The notes under the pieces were generated by a model. That model was not told the DNA's origin. It saw only the letters and a list, made by a program, of their open reading frames with translations, and did no database searches. The position numbers were made by a program, and so were the translations under genes. From positions 1-26,656 of the forward strand of contig CAYLJJ010000092.1 in NCBI GenBank assembly GCA_964384025.1: a stretch of 26,656 bases of DNA, in the 5' to 3' direction. Shown piece after piece: positions 6,464 to 14,222 of the stretch. Numbering within the stretch: the stretch's first letter is position 1; every line of letters begins with the position of its first letter. This DNA comes from CAYLJJ01 sp964384025. Lineage in GTDB: Bacteria > Myxococcota_A > Bradymonadia > UBA7976 > UBA1532.

Positions 6464-9028
6464 ATGAACGACGTGCCTTCACATAAAAAAAGCCGGCCTG
6501 AGACCAGTGAGCGCCATCTGCGCTTGATCGACCAGATCGTCGGCGCAAAGCGACTCCCTGTGGAGACCATCAGCAGTCGCATCCTCATCGAGGAAGGTAA
6601 AGAACAGGACCCACAGCCCAAGGCGATCTCTGACTATGAGATCGCAGATCGCCTGGGTGAGGGGGGTATGGGGGTGGTCTTTGACGCCAAGCAGAATTCC
6701 TTGGAGCGCAATATCGCGTTGAAGGTCTATCGGCAAAGCAGGGGGAGCCACGAAGAGACCACCAAGAATATGCAGCAGTTCGCCAAGGAGGCCTATATCA
6801 CCGCCCAGCTGGACCACCCCAACGTGGTTCCGGTGTATGCCCTCGCGAAGGACGAGCGTGGCAATCTCTTTTTCACCATGAAGAAAGTGGAGGGGGTGGA
6901 GTGGAAGGCGCTTCTCTATCCAGATCGGCGACCCGATTCGGCGGATCAAGCTGGGATTAAGGCGCGTGCGGCGGCTATGACTTGGCGCGACCACATCGAT
7001 GTGCTCCTCAAAGTGATGGACGCGGTGGGCTTCGCCCACTCCAAGGCGATCCTTCACCGAGATCTAAAGCCAACCAATGTGATGATCGGCGAGTTCGGCG
7101 AGGTCTATGTGATGGATTGGGGTCTCGCGATGCACTTCGACGAGCGCAACGAGTACCGCGATGAACCTGAGGGGGCGAAGCTGCAGTTGGCTGGCACGCC
7201 TCGCTATATGGCACCAGAGATGGCGCGTTGCGAGTTGAAGGCTCTGTGCGCGGCGACGGATATCTATCTATTGGGCGCTGTGCTCTTTGAGATCTGCACC
7301 GGGCGACCACCACACAAGGGCAAGAAGCTTAAGTCGATCCTGATCGACGCCATCAATGGGCGCATCGAAGATCCGAAGGATGAGGAGTCGCCCGTACATA
7401 TGACGCCGGAGATGCGACGCATCATCCAAAAGGCGATGGCGCCCGAGATGGCTGACCGTCATGCCTCGGTGGTTGAGCTGCGAGCCGATCTGGTGGCCTA
7501 TCTGGCGCACTCTGGTAGCATCCAATTGGCTCATGACACGGACAAAGCCTTGGATGATCTGCAACGGGCGTTGCTGGTAGATCCAGCAGGTGACCAAGCG
7601 ATTATACGCAGCGTGAGTCATGAGGAGGCCGCTCTTTACTATGGTCGCTTGAGTGAATGTGTGGCCAACTATCGCCAGGCCTTGGAGAGATGGGAAGCCA
7701 ACGGGGCGGCGCGGCAGGGGCTCTACAGCACGCTCTCACTGCAAGTGATGTTGGCAGCTTCGCAGAAAGATCTGGTACTGGCCGAGGCTCAAGTGAAGGG
7801 TCTGGACTCGGTGTCAGGGCTGGGTATGCCAGCAAGCTTCCACGACACAGTTCATGAGCGGGCTCGATCATTGCGGTTGCTCATCAGCCACAAACGGCGC
7901 CGTATGGAGGCGGAGAGTCGGCGGGCGAAGCGCATCCGGCTGCTCTCATGGGTCTTGGCGCTCAGTACGCTTCTGGGTTTGGCTTACATCTGGAAGCTAC
8001 AGGAGGAACGAAGGCTCGCGGCCATCGAGACGCAGCATCAAATGTTTGAGGCTGCGGTCATCGGTCGCGGTGAGATGATCGAGCAGTTTCTATTGGACAT
8101 AGAGCGGATCACCGCTCAGTACCAGGAGGAAGCAAGTTGGCTCATAAAAGCGCCTCTTGCGGTGCTGCCTCACCGAACAAAGACACCCGCAGGGCGAGAC
8201 GGCTTCTACTACGATGAAGATTACTACGATCCCAGCACAGCCCCCCCCGATCTGGTGTCGCTGCCCAGCTACACGGGCCAGATGTCTAAGGCTGAGGCGA
8301 CGGTGGTGCGAGCGCCCTGGGTGCAGGGACCGAAGCGCATCACCGCAGATCAGGACGCTGCGCGCTTTGCGCGATTGGCGTACAGGTTCTCGCAGGTGCA
8401 CGCGACGCGGGGAGATGATCTGAAATGGTCCCTGGCTGGCTCACGCTCGGGCCTGCTCATCGGCTTTCCAGGCTCCGGCCGCTACAGAAATAATCCACGC
8501 TACGATCCAACCAAACGACCTTGGTTCACCGTGGCGATCGACGCGATAGACGACAAGCCCAGGTGGGGCGAGCCCTATGTGGACGCGAGCACCCAGGCGG
8601 TCCTCATCAGCTGTATGACGCGGGTCATCGGTGCGGATGGTGAGAGCGTGGGTGTGGTTGGCGTAGAGGTCACCTTAGAGACAGTTCAGCAGATCCTACT
8701 CGATTTCTCCCGCGCCGCTGGGCGCAACGCGCGCTCACTCCTGATCCGTTCGTTTGAGGTGCGAGATGCGAAGAATCAGGGGAAGCCTCGTCATGAGTTC
8801 CGAGTGGTCATCGACACAGAGGCCGCAGTGAAGGGCGAGGACTGGGAGCAGAAGCTGGCAATGCCGCGCATCGACGACCTGGATCAGGGAATCGTGGAGT
8901 ACTTTAATCAGGTCCAGCTTGACGCTCACACGGCGCGGAAGTATCGAGCATCCAACGGTCGATTGTTCGCCCATGCCCTCCTAGATGAGCATGACTGGGT
9001 GTTGTTGGTAACCGCTGATCGAGAGTAG
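6464..9028 (+). CDS. Receptor Ser/Thr kinase with extracytoplasmic Cache sensor
   Basis: This 854-residue kinase probably couples an outside chemical signal to protein phosphorylation. The kinase domain spans about 55-345: glycine loop GEGGMGVV (from about 63), IALK lysine (about 87), HRDLKPTN (about 198), and DWG in place of DFG (about 218), a variant common in planctomycete and myxobacterial kinases. Then come GTPRYMAPE and a helical TPR-like region at about 380-470. One membrane segment lies near 490-510 (LLSWVLALSTLLGLAYIW). The extracytoplasmic part at about 550-750 has dCache hallmarks: YDPTKRPWF, WGEPYVDASTQAVLISC, GVVGVEVTLE. ATG 6464 has AGGAGG upstream. The ligand is unknown; small organic acids or amino acids are usual for Cache domains. 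Confidence 0.92.
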   Translation: MNDVPSHKKSRPETSERHLRLIDQIVGAKRLPVETISSRILIEEGKEQDPQPKAISDYEIADRLGEGGMGVVFDAKQNSLERNIALKVYRQSRGSHEETTKNMQQFAKEAYITAQLDHPNVVPVYALAKDERGNLFFTMKKVEGVEWKALLYPDRRPDSADQAGIKARAAAMTWRDHIDVLLKVMDAVGFAHSKAILHRDLKPTNVMIGEFGEVYVMDWGLAMHFDERNEYRDEPEGAKLQLAGTPRYMAPEMARCELKALCAATDIYLLGAVLFEICTGRPPHKGKKLKSILIDAINGRIEDPKDEESPVHMTPEMRRIIQKAMAPEMADRHASVVELRADLVAYLAHSGSIQLAHDTDKALDDLQRALLVDPAGDQAIIRSVSHEEAALYYGRLSECVANYRQALERWEANGAARQGLYSTLSLQVMLAASQKDLVLAEAQVKGLDSVSGLGMPASFHDTVHERARSLRLLISHKRRRMEAESRRAKRIRLLSWVLALSTLLGLAYIWKLQEERRLAAIETQHQMFEAAVIGRGEMIEQFLLDIERITAQYQEEASWLIKAPLAVLPHRTKTPAGRDGFYYDEDYYDPSTAPPDLVSLPSYTGQMSKAEATVVRAPWVQGPKRITADQDAARFARLAYRFSQVHATRGDDLKWSLAGSRSGLLIGFPGSGRYRNNPRYDPTKRPWFTVAIDAIDDKPRWGEPYVDASTQAVLISCMTRVIGADGESVGVVGVEVTLETVQQILLDFSRAAGRNARSLLIRSFEVRDAKNQGKPRHEFRVVIDTEAAVKGEDWEQKLAMPRIDDLDQGIVEYFNQVQLDAHTARKYRASNGRLFAHALLDEHDWVLLVTADRE

Positions 9029-9123
9029 GAGATTTAGACACTCTGCCAGCCATACACCCGTTTGAGCTGGAGGCTTCAAGAGCTCTGATGGCAGGAGCAG
9101 GACATTGGGGCGCTTTCACAGCC

Positions 9124-9252
9124 ATCTCCTGGAGCTTTCTCTGAGGAGTGCCGCTTCGCTGTTAGGATGCTCTTATGCATGTCGCCATCCTCACCCAGAG
9201 CGCGCTCCTCTCTGCGATCTTGCTCATCGCCATGGGTTTCAACACCGCTTTT
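9124..9252 (+). repeat. Histidine kinase 5' end (direct repeat, copy 2)
   Basis: This is the intact partner of 5150-5274. It spans about 50 bases upstream of the histidine kinase ATG (9175), including its ribosome site AGGAT, and the first 26 codons. The two copies flank about 3.85 kb carrying the membrane protein and the Cache kinase. Confidence 0.9.
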
Positions 9253-11190
9253 CAAGAGGAGAAGGTCGCTCATAAGCTCCCCTTCCTCCTCTTCTTGATG
9301 AGCTTCTTCCTCTACAGCCTGATGATCTTTCTCTACGGGATCATGCCAGGCAACATCTTTCGTCGCCTCCTCATGCTCTCCGGGCTGCTCCTGGGTCAGA
9401 GCAGCCTCCATTTCTTTCAACGCTACCTGAACCGTGCCCCCAACACCCTGCGCAGCAGCCTGTTGGCGGCCTCTGTTGTTGGCGCGGTGTTGGTGCTTAC
9501 CCGCTTGGGAGAGAACGATCTCTTGGCTGTCCTCATCGCCCTTTTGGGTTTGAGCAGCTACAGCTATGGGATCTGGAGTCTCTGGGAGCGGCGACGCTCC
9601 CTGGAGCACTCCACAGAGAGTACCCGCCTGCTCTATGTCCTGGTCTTTGGGCTCCTCTCGATCTTGTGGTTGGCGCTGGATCTCCTCAGCATGGCGGGTC
9701 TGGCGCTCCCCGCTCTAGGGAGCCTGAGCTGCACCCTCTATCTCTACTTCTGGATGCAGATCGTGCAGCGCTCTCGCCTCTTGGATCTTTTGGAGATCCT
9801 GGTGCGGGGCTTGGTCTTGCTCAGCCACGCTGGCTTGATGGCCCTGGTCTATGTTGCTCTTGTTGTTTGGGCTGGGGATCAATATGGCCGCTTCTTCTTT
9901 AACACCGCCTTAGCCAGCGTGGTGATCATCGTCACCTTTGAGCCGGTTCGGCGCCTGATCAACCTCTGGCTCTGGCGCCTCTTCTTTCAGGAGAGCTTTG
10001 AGTTGGAGGTAGAGATGGCTGGACTGCGCCGAGAACTGAGCAATCTGATCAACCCAGAGGAGGTGAGTGAGCGTCTGTTGGAACGTCTCCAAGCCTCCCG
10101 ACGCATCACCCACGCCAGTGTCTTCCTCTTGGAGAGCGACGGTCACGGCTATCGGGCTGAGGGAGCCATTGGACCTCTTGAGCGAAGACGACTGAGCGTG
10201 ATCCAGGGGCGGAGCTTGCTCAAGCGACTCCGCGAAGCGGAGATCATCACCCGCGAGGGCTTGATCCAAAAGCTCCTGGATTATCCCGATGATGCTCTCT
10301 TAAGAGAGCTGAGCGAGTTAAAAGAGATCTTAGAGGAACTCTCCGCCGACCTCATCTTCCCCTTCCTCTCAGGGCCGCGTCTTATGGGCTTCTTGGCGGT
10401 GGGAGACGAGCAGGTGCGCGAGCCCTTCTCAAGCCAAGAGGTCGCTCTCCTCTCAGGCGTGATTCGCTCTGTGGTCACAGCTTTGGAGAACTCGGAGATC
10501 TCAGAGCGTTTGGCGGAGAAGGATCGCCTCTCTGTCATCGGTGAGATGGCTACCGGGATGGCCCATGAGATCAGGAACCCTCTGGGGGCGATCAAGGGCG
10601 CCGCCCAGCTCTTAGAACCAGAGGGGATGGATGAGGAGCAGTCTGAGTTCCTGGAGGTGATCCTGGAGGAGACGGAGCGGCTGAACTTGGTCCTCAGTCA
10701 GTTTTTGGACTATGCTCGGCCCTTCCGAGGCACCCTTGAACCTCTGAATTTGCGCCGCGTTTTGGAGGGGGTTGCTATGCTCCTGAGGGCAGAAGAGTGG
10801 CCTGGAGTCAAGATCGACCTGGAACTGGAGGATGCTCCACAGGTCTTGGGCGACGGGGACCTCCTCCGCCAAGTTTGCCTTAACTTGGGGCGTAACGGCT
10901 GTGAGGCGATGGCTGAGGAGGGGGGGCGGCTGAAACTACAGCTCCGCGCTCTTGGACAGAGGGCGGAGATCCGAGTTGAGGACAACGGACCGGGGATCTC
11001 TGATGAGGTGCGCCGCAACCTCTTTATCCCCTTCTTCACCACAAAGCGAAAGGGTACGGGTTTGGGGCTGGCCATCAGTCAACGAATCGTGGCACACCAC
11101 GGCAGCACGATTCGAGTAAAGAGCCAGATGGGGGCGGGGAGTACGATGAGCTTTGCCCTCTCAGAGATCTCCAACAGAGGAACCCCATGA
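9175..11190 (+). CDS. Multi-TM GAF sensor histidine kinase
   Basis: The 671-residue sensor kinase has an N-terminal membrane domain of about 270 residues with about eight hydrophobic segments, then a GAF-like domain (about 300-450; THASVFLLESDGHGYRAEGA, GFLAVGDE). The HisKA domain carries the phospho-acceptor His at about 464 (GMAHEIRNPLGAIKG). The ATPase domain has an N-box variant (NLGRNGCEAM, near 571), DNGPG (about 603) and GTGLGLA (about 627). All catalytic boxes are present. The architecture resembles PrsK-type kinases. Start ATG 9175 follows AGGAT by about 7 bases. The stop overlaps rsmD (ATGA). No response regulator is adjacent, so the partner is elsewhere. Its 5' end exists in a second truncated copy at 5150-5274. 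Confidence 0.92.
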   Translation: MHVAILTQSALLSAILLIAMGFNTAFQEEKVAHKLPFLLFLMSFFLYSLMIFLYGIMPGNIFRRLLMLSGLLLGQSSLHFFQRYLNRAPNTLRSSLLAASVVGAVLVLTRLGENDLLAVLIALLGLSSYSYGIWSLWERRRSLEHSTESTRLLYVLVFGLLSILWLALDLLSMAGLALPALGSLSCTLYLYFWMQIVQRSRLLDLLEILVRGLVLLSHAGLMALVYVALVVWAGDQYGRFFFNTALASVVIIVTFEPVRRLINLWLWRLFFQESFELEVEMAGLRRELSNLINPEEVSERLLERLQASRRITHASVFLLESDGHGYRAEGAIGPLERRRLSVIQGRSLLKRLREAEIITREGLIQKLLDYPDDALLRELSELKEILEELSADLIFPFLSGPRLMGFLAVGDEQVREPFSSQEVALLSGVIRSVVTALENSEISERLAEKDRLSVIGEMATGMAHEIRNPLGAIKGAAQLLEPEGMDEEQSEFLEVILEETERLNLVLSQFLDYARPFRGTLEPLNLRRVLEGVAMLLRAEEWPGVKIDLELEDAPQVLGDGDLLRQVCLNLGRNGCEAMAEEGGRLKLQLRALGQRAEIRVEDNGPGISDEVRRNLFIPFFTTKRKGTGLGLAISQRIVAHHGSTIRVKSQMGAGSTMSFALSEISNRGTP

Positions 11191-11720
11191 CGATCCGAGT
11201 GATTGGAGGCAGCGCCCGAGGGCGCAAGCTGCGTGTCCCTCCTGGACTCCAGGTGCGACCCAGCTCAGACCGAGTGCGTGAGGCTCTCTTTAATATACTC
11301 AATCCTCGCCTTATCTGGTCAGAGAGCCGCTGCCTGGATCTCTTCGCGGGAGCGGGCAGCCTGGGGATTGAGGCCCTCAGCCGGGGGGCTTATCAGGCCT
11401 GCTTTGTTGAGCAAGACCGTCGAGTCATACGAACCCTCACCGAGAATTTGGCCCCCTTCGGTGCTCAAGCGCGGTTGATCCACAGCAGCGCTGCGCGATT
11501 CCTCTCAGGAGAGGCAGAGCCCTATAACCTGATCTTCTTGGATCCTCCATATGGGGCGGGGCTTTTAGCAGAGACCTTGGGGGCTCTGCCCCCCTGGTTG
11601 GCTCCAGGGGCTTTGATCTGTGTTGAGCACCCAAAGGAGTTGAGGTTAGAGGAGCCCACTCTCTCGATGATCTTTCAGCGGCGCTATGGGCGTACGAAGA
11701 TCACGATCTTCTCTTATTAG
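11187..11720 (+). CDS. rsmD: 16S rRNA (guanine-N2)-methyltransferase RsmD
   Basis: RsmD methylates N2 of G966 in 16S rRNA using S-adenosylmethionine. The 177-residue length is usual for the family. Visible motifs are the N-terminal RVIGGSARGRKL and RPSSDRVREALFNIL, the SAM-binding DLFAGAGSLGIEALSRGA, and the catalytic DPPYG (the D/NPPY motif). The ATG overlaps the last bases of the histidine kinase gene, so it is co-transcribed with it. That pairing is probably incidental to function. In many genomes rsmD is followed by coaD; here it is followed by a structured gap and a glycosyltransferase. Confidence 0.95.
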   Translation: MTIRVIGGSARGRKLRVPPGLQVRPSSDRVREALFNILNPRLIWSESRCLDLFAGAGSLGIEALSRGAYQACFVEQDRRVIRTLTENLAPFGAQARLIHSSAARFLSGEAEPYNLIFLDPPYGAGLLAETLGALPPWLAPGALICVEHPKELRLEEPTLSMIFQRRYGRTKITIFSY

Positions 11721-11912
11721 GAGCTGTGCGGTTAAGGGCTCCAAGACATAAATGGGATGTTGCTGAGCCCGCCAGATTTGATGGTCTGTTCTTTGTTGGA
11801 CAAAGACCGCTCGCTCTTTGCACGAATCGATGCTGCTGTAAAGATCGTTCAGATTGACACCGGCGGGCTCCTCTGCGTACAAGCCCAAAGTTTGAGCTGA
11901 GAGAGAGCCCTC
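11721..11912 (+). promoter_or_regulatory. Possible structured leader with nested and alternative stems
   Basis: The 192-bp gap before the glycosyltransferase holds three nested perfect inverted repeats: 11735-11741 with 11905-11911 (7 bp, AGGGCTC/GAGCCCT), 11765-11773 with 11862-11870 (9 bp, GAGCCCGCC/GGCGGGCTC), and a hairpin at 11791-11805 (CTTTGT-TGG-ACAAAG). Because GGGCTC and GAGCCC each occur twice, an alternative fold is possible: 11736-11741 with 11765-11770, and 11865-11870 with 11905-11910. The last arm overlaps the Shine-Dalgarno-like GAGAGAG and abuts the TTG start. By rough arithmetic the 9-bp pair is uncommon by chance (under 0.1 expected) but the 7-bp one is not. It could equally be decayed sequence. 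Confidence 0.35.
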
Positions 11913-14165
11913 TTGATCGATAAAGATTTCTGGCTGGTCGCGCCCAAGAGCTTGGCTCAGGACTGGAAGGCCATCCTTGGCCTCGCCCTGATCCTGCTCA
12001 CCTTCTATATGTATGGCTTGGGGAGTTATGGACTCTACGATCCTTGGGAGACCCACTACGGTGAGGTCGCCCGAAACATGGTGGAGACAGATAACTATAT
12101 CGACCCCTGGTGGGGGTCACCCTGGGACCCAGATGGGGTAAAGCGGGAGCGTGAAGGCTTCTACAGTAAACCCCTGCTGATCATGTGGATGATGGCCGGA
12201 GGGATGAACCTTCTGGGCTTCAACGAATGGGGCGTACGCTTCTTTTTTCCCATCATGGCGATCATGGCGCTCCTGGCCATCTATCTTGCTGTTTCGCGGT
12301 TCTATTCTCGGCGTGCCGGACTCTTGGCCCTCCTGGTCACGGGGAGTATCCCCACCTATGCGCTGATGAGTCGGCAGGCGGTCACCGATGGTCCAATGGT
12401 CTCGATCATCATCGCGGGGATCATGAGCCTGACCTTAGGGCTCTTCTATGTCAAAGAGGAGGAGCGGGCCAGCAAGCTCCTCAGAAGTTTTACGTTGGGC
12501 TTCCTGCTCCTTGTGATCTTGGGGCAGCTGTGGGCAGTCCTGGCCCTGGATCGCAGCCCCGATGTTGTGCGGCCCTATACTGGAGAGCGAGGCTTCTTCT
12601 TTGCCATACAGTGGTGGTTCCAGGAGGTTCTCCAGGTGGCCCGAGGCAAGGGCTGGGTGATCTCACTCTTCCTGCTGCCGCTGGGAGGCTGGGCTGCTTG
12701 GCGGGTCTGGCGGCAGCGGAGCCGTCGGATGCTCTATATCTACCTCTTCTATATCGCCTGCGGTCTCACTGTCCCCGCCAAGGGCTGGCTCGCTTGGGCG
12801 CCGATGGGCGGCGCCATCCTGGGCTATATGGCGGTCACCGGGGAGTGGCGGATCTTTAGGTGGGTGGATGTGCCCACCGGTCTGCTGATCGTCTTTATGA
12901 CTGGGCACCCCTGGATCATCGCCATGTTGGGAGGTCACCATCCAGGCTGGTATAAGCGCTTCTGGATCCACGACCACCGCAACCGCCTCTTCGCAGGGGT
13001 CCACAGCATTGATGATGGAGGCTTTGAGTACTTCATCAAGTGGATTGGCTATGGCCTCTTCCCCTGGATAGGCTTGCTCCCAGGGGCGATCGCGCGCATC
13101 CTGGGCCGCATCCGTAAGAGCGCCGAGGAGTATAGCCCCGCTCAGCGCTTTGAGATCTTTGTCTTCCTTTGGGCGCTCCTCGCCTACTTCCTCTTCACTA
13201 AGTCCAGCACCAAGTTCCATCACTATATCTTCCCAGCGATCCCACCGATGGCGATCCTGATGGCTCTCTTCCTAGATGATCTCTTTCAAGATCGAATCAA
13301 AGGGCGTGGGGTCTTTCTCAGCTCAGCGGCGGCGATCTCCGTTTGGGTGGGGTTGGACCTCTTCCGTATGCCCGCCGCTTACGGCCAGGGCAGCCAGAAC
13401 ATCGTCAACCTCTTCACCTATAAATATGATCGAGAGTGGCCAGAGTTTACGAGCCCCGAGAAGCTGGAAGCTCTGAGCGGCGAGAAGCTTAAGCTGGCCA
13501 TAGAGAACAATGATTGGCTGGGCAACTTCGCCAACAGCCTGGGTTGGATCATGCTTCTGGCGGTCTTGGGCTATCTCTTGATGGCCCTTTTCCGCGGTTG
13601 GAAACATCGTTATGGTGTCAGCCTCTTGGGAATCGCAGGCATCTGGATGGCGGGTTTTTGTCTCCATGATTACCTCCCTAAGGTTTCTATCCATTGGAGC
13701 CAGAAGGGGATGTGGGATGCCTACTATGAAAACTGTACGAAGTTCCAGGAGGGGGAAGAGGCGAAATATGAGCGCCATATGATCAATACCGCTATGCGGG
13801 TTCCCAATAAGCCGGAGATGTTCCCCAAGGCCCTCTGCAAAGAGCCGATCATCGCCTTCCGCACCAACTGGCGTGGAGAGTGTTACTACTCGGCCAATAC
13901 AACGCTCCCCGCCCCAGAGACCAAGAACCTCGCCCCTTTCCTCAAGAGCTGGGGAGAGGATAAGCCCTTCTTCCTCTTTACCGAGCGCCATCGCCTTAAG
14001 TCGGAGTTGGAGCCCACTCTCCCCAAGAGCCTCAAGGGTCGCTATAAAGAGATCTATGGACAGAACCTAAAATTTGTCCTGGTGCGGGTGGATAAATCTC
14101 TTGAACCTAAAGTGAAGCCCAAACCAAAACCCAAGAAAAACCGGGTTCGGCGCAAGAAGAAGTGA
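11913..14165 (+). CDS. ArnT/PMT-like membrane glycosyltransferase
   Basis: This GT-C type enzyme would transfer a sugar from a polyprenyl-phosphate donor to lipid or protein on the outer face of the inner membrane. The 750-residue protein has about twelve hydrophobic segments. The first outer loop has the family's acidic motif region (YDPWETHYGEVARNMVE) and, further on, FYSKPLLIMWMMAGGMNLLG. A typical central part follows (HDHRNRLFAGVHSIDDGG, GLFPWIGLLPGAIARILG). The C-terminal soluble part of about 170 residues ends in a Lys/Arg/Pro tail (KVKPKPKPKKNRVRRKKK). The start is TTG at 11913 with a weak GAGAGAG site; no ATG lies nearby, so the start is moderately sure. The acceptor is unknown. Confidence 0.85.
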   Translation: MIDKDFWLVAPKSLAQDWKAILGLALILLTFYMYGLGSYGLYDPWETHYGEVARNMVETDNYIDPWWGSPWDPDGVKREREGFYSKPLLIMWMMAGGMNLLGFNEWGVRFFFPIMAIMALLAIYLAVSRFYSRRAGLLALLVTGSIPTYALMSRQAVTDGPMVSIIIAGIMSLTLGLFYVKEEERASKLLRSFTLGFLLLVILGQLWAVLALDRSPDVVRPYTGERGFFFAIQWWFQEVLQVARGKGWVISLFLLPLGGWAAWRVWRQRSRRMLYIYLFYIACGLTVPAKGWLAWAPMGGAILGYMAVTGEWRIFRWVDVPTGLLIVFMTGHPWIIAMLGGHHPGWYKRFWIHDHRNRLFAGVHSIDDGGFEYFIKWIGYGLFPWIGLLPGAIARILGRIRKSAEEYSPAQRFEIFVFLWALLAYFLFTKSSTKFHHYIFPAIPPMAILMALFLDDLFQDRIKGRGVFLSSAAAISVWVGLDLFRMPAAYGQGSQNIVNLFTYKYDREWPEFTSPEKLEALSGEKLKLAIENNDWLGNFANSLGWIMLLAVLGYLLMALFRGWKHRYGVSLLGIAGIWMAGFCLHDYLPKVSIHWSQKGMWDAYYENCTKFQEGEEAKYERHMINTAMRVPNKPEMFPKALCKEPIIAFRTNWRGECYYSANTTLPAPETKNLAPFLKSWGEDKPFFLFTERHRLKSELEPTLPKSLKGRYKEIYGQNLKFVLVRVDKSLEPKVKPKPKPKKNRVRRKKK

Positions 14166-14222
14166 GTGAAGTATCGTCGCAGCTGAAGCAGCGAGATAAG
14201 CTCTAGGCCACGAGAGCAGATT

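Noticed and set aside
9043..9094. CTGCCA/TGGCAG inverted repeat after the Cache kinase
   Set aside because: Only six base pairs with a loop of 40 bases and no T-run; expected by chance.
9076..9609. 177-codon minus-strand open frame
   Set aside because: It is antisense to the membrane part of the histidine kinase; its Glu/Gln-rich look is the complement of Leu/Phe codons.
11646..12056. 136-codon minus-strand open frame across the rsmD end and the glycosyltransferase start
   Set aside because: It lies antisense to two well supported genes and resembles no family I know. It is open mainly because of codon use on the other strand.
13323..13991. 222-codon minus-strand open frame
   Set aside because: It is antisense to the glycosyltransferase gene, with no recognisable motif or ribosome site.
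14166..14222. Terminator between the convergent glycosyltransferase and protease genes
   Set aside because: No stem with a following T-run could be found in the 57 bp.
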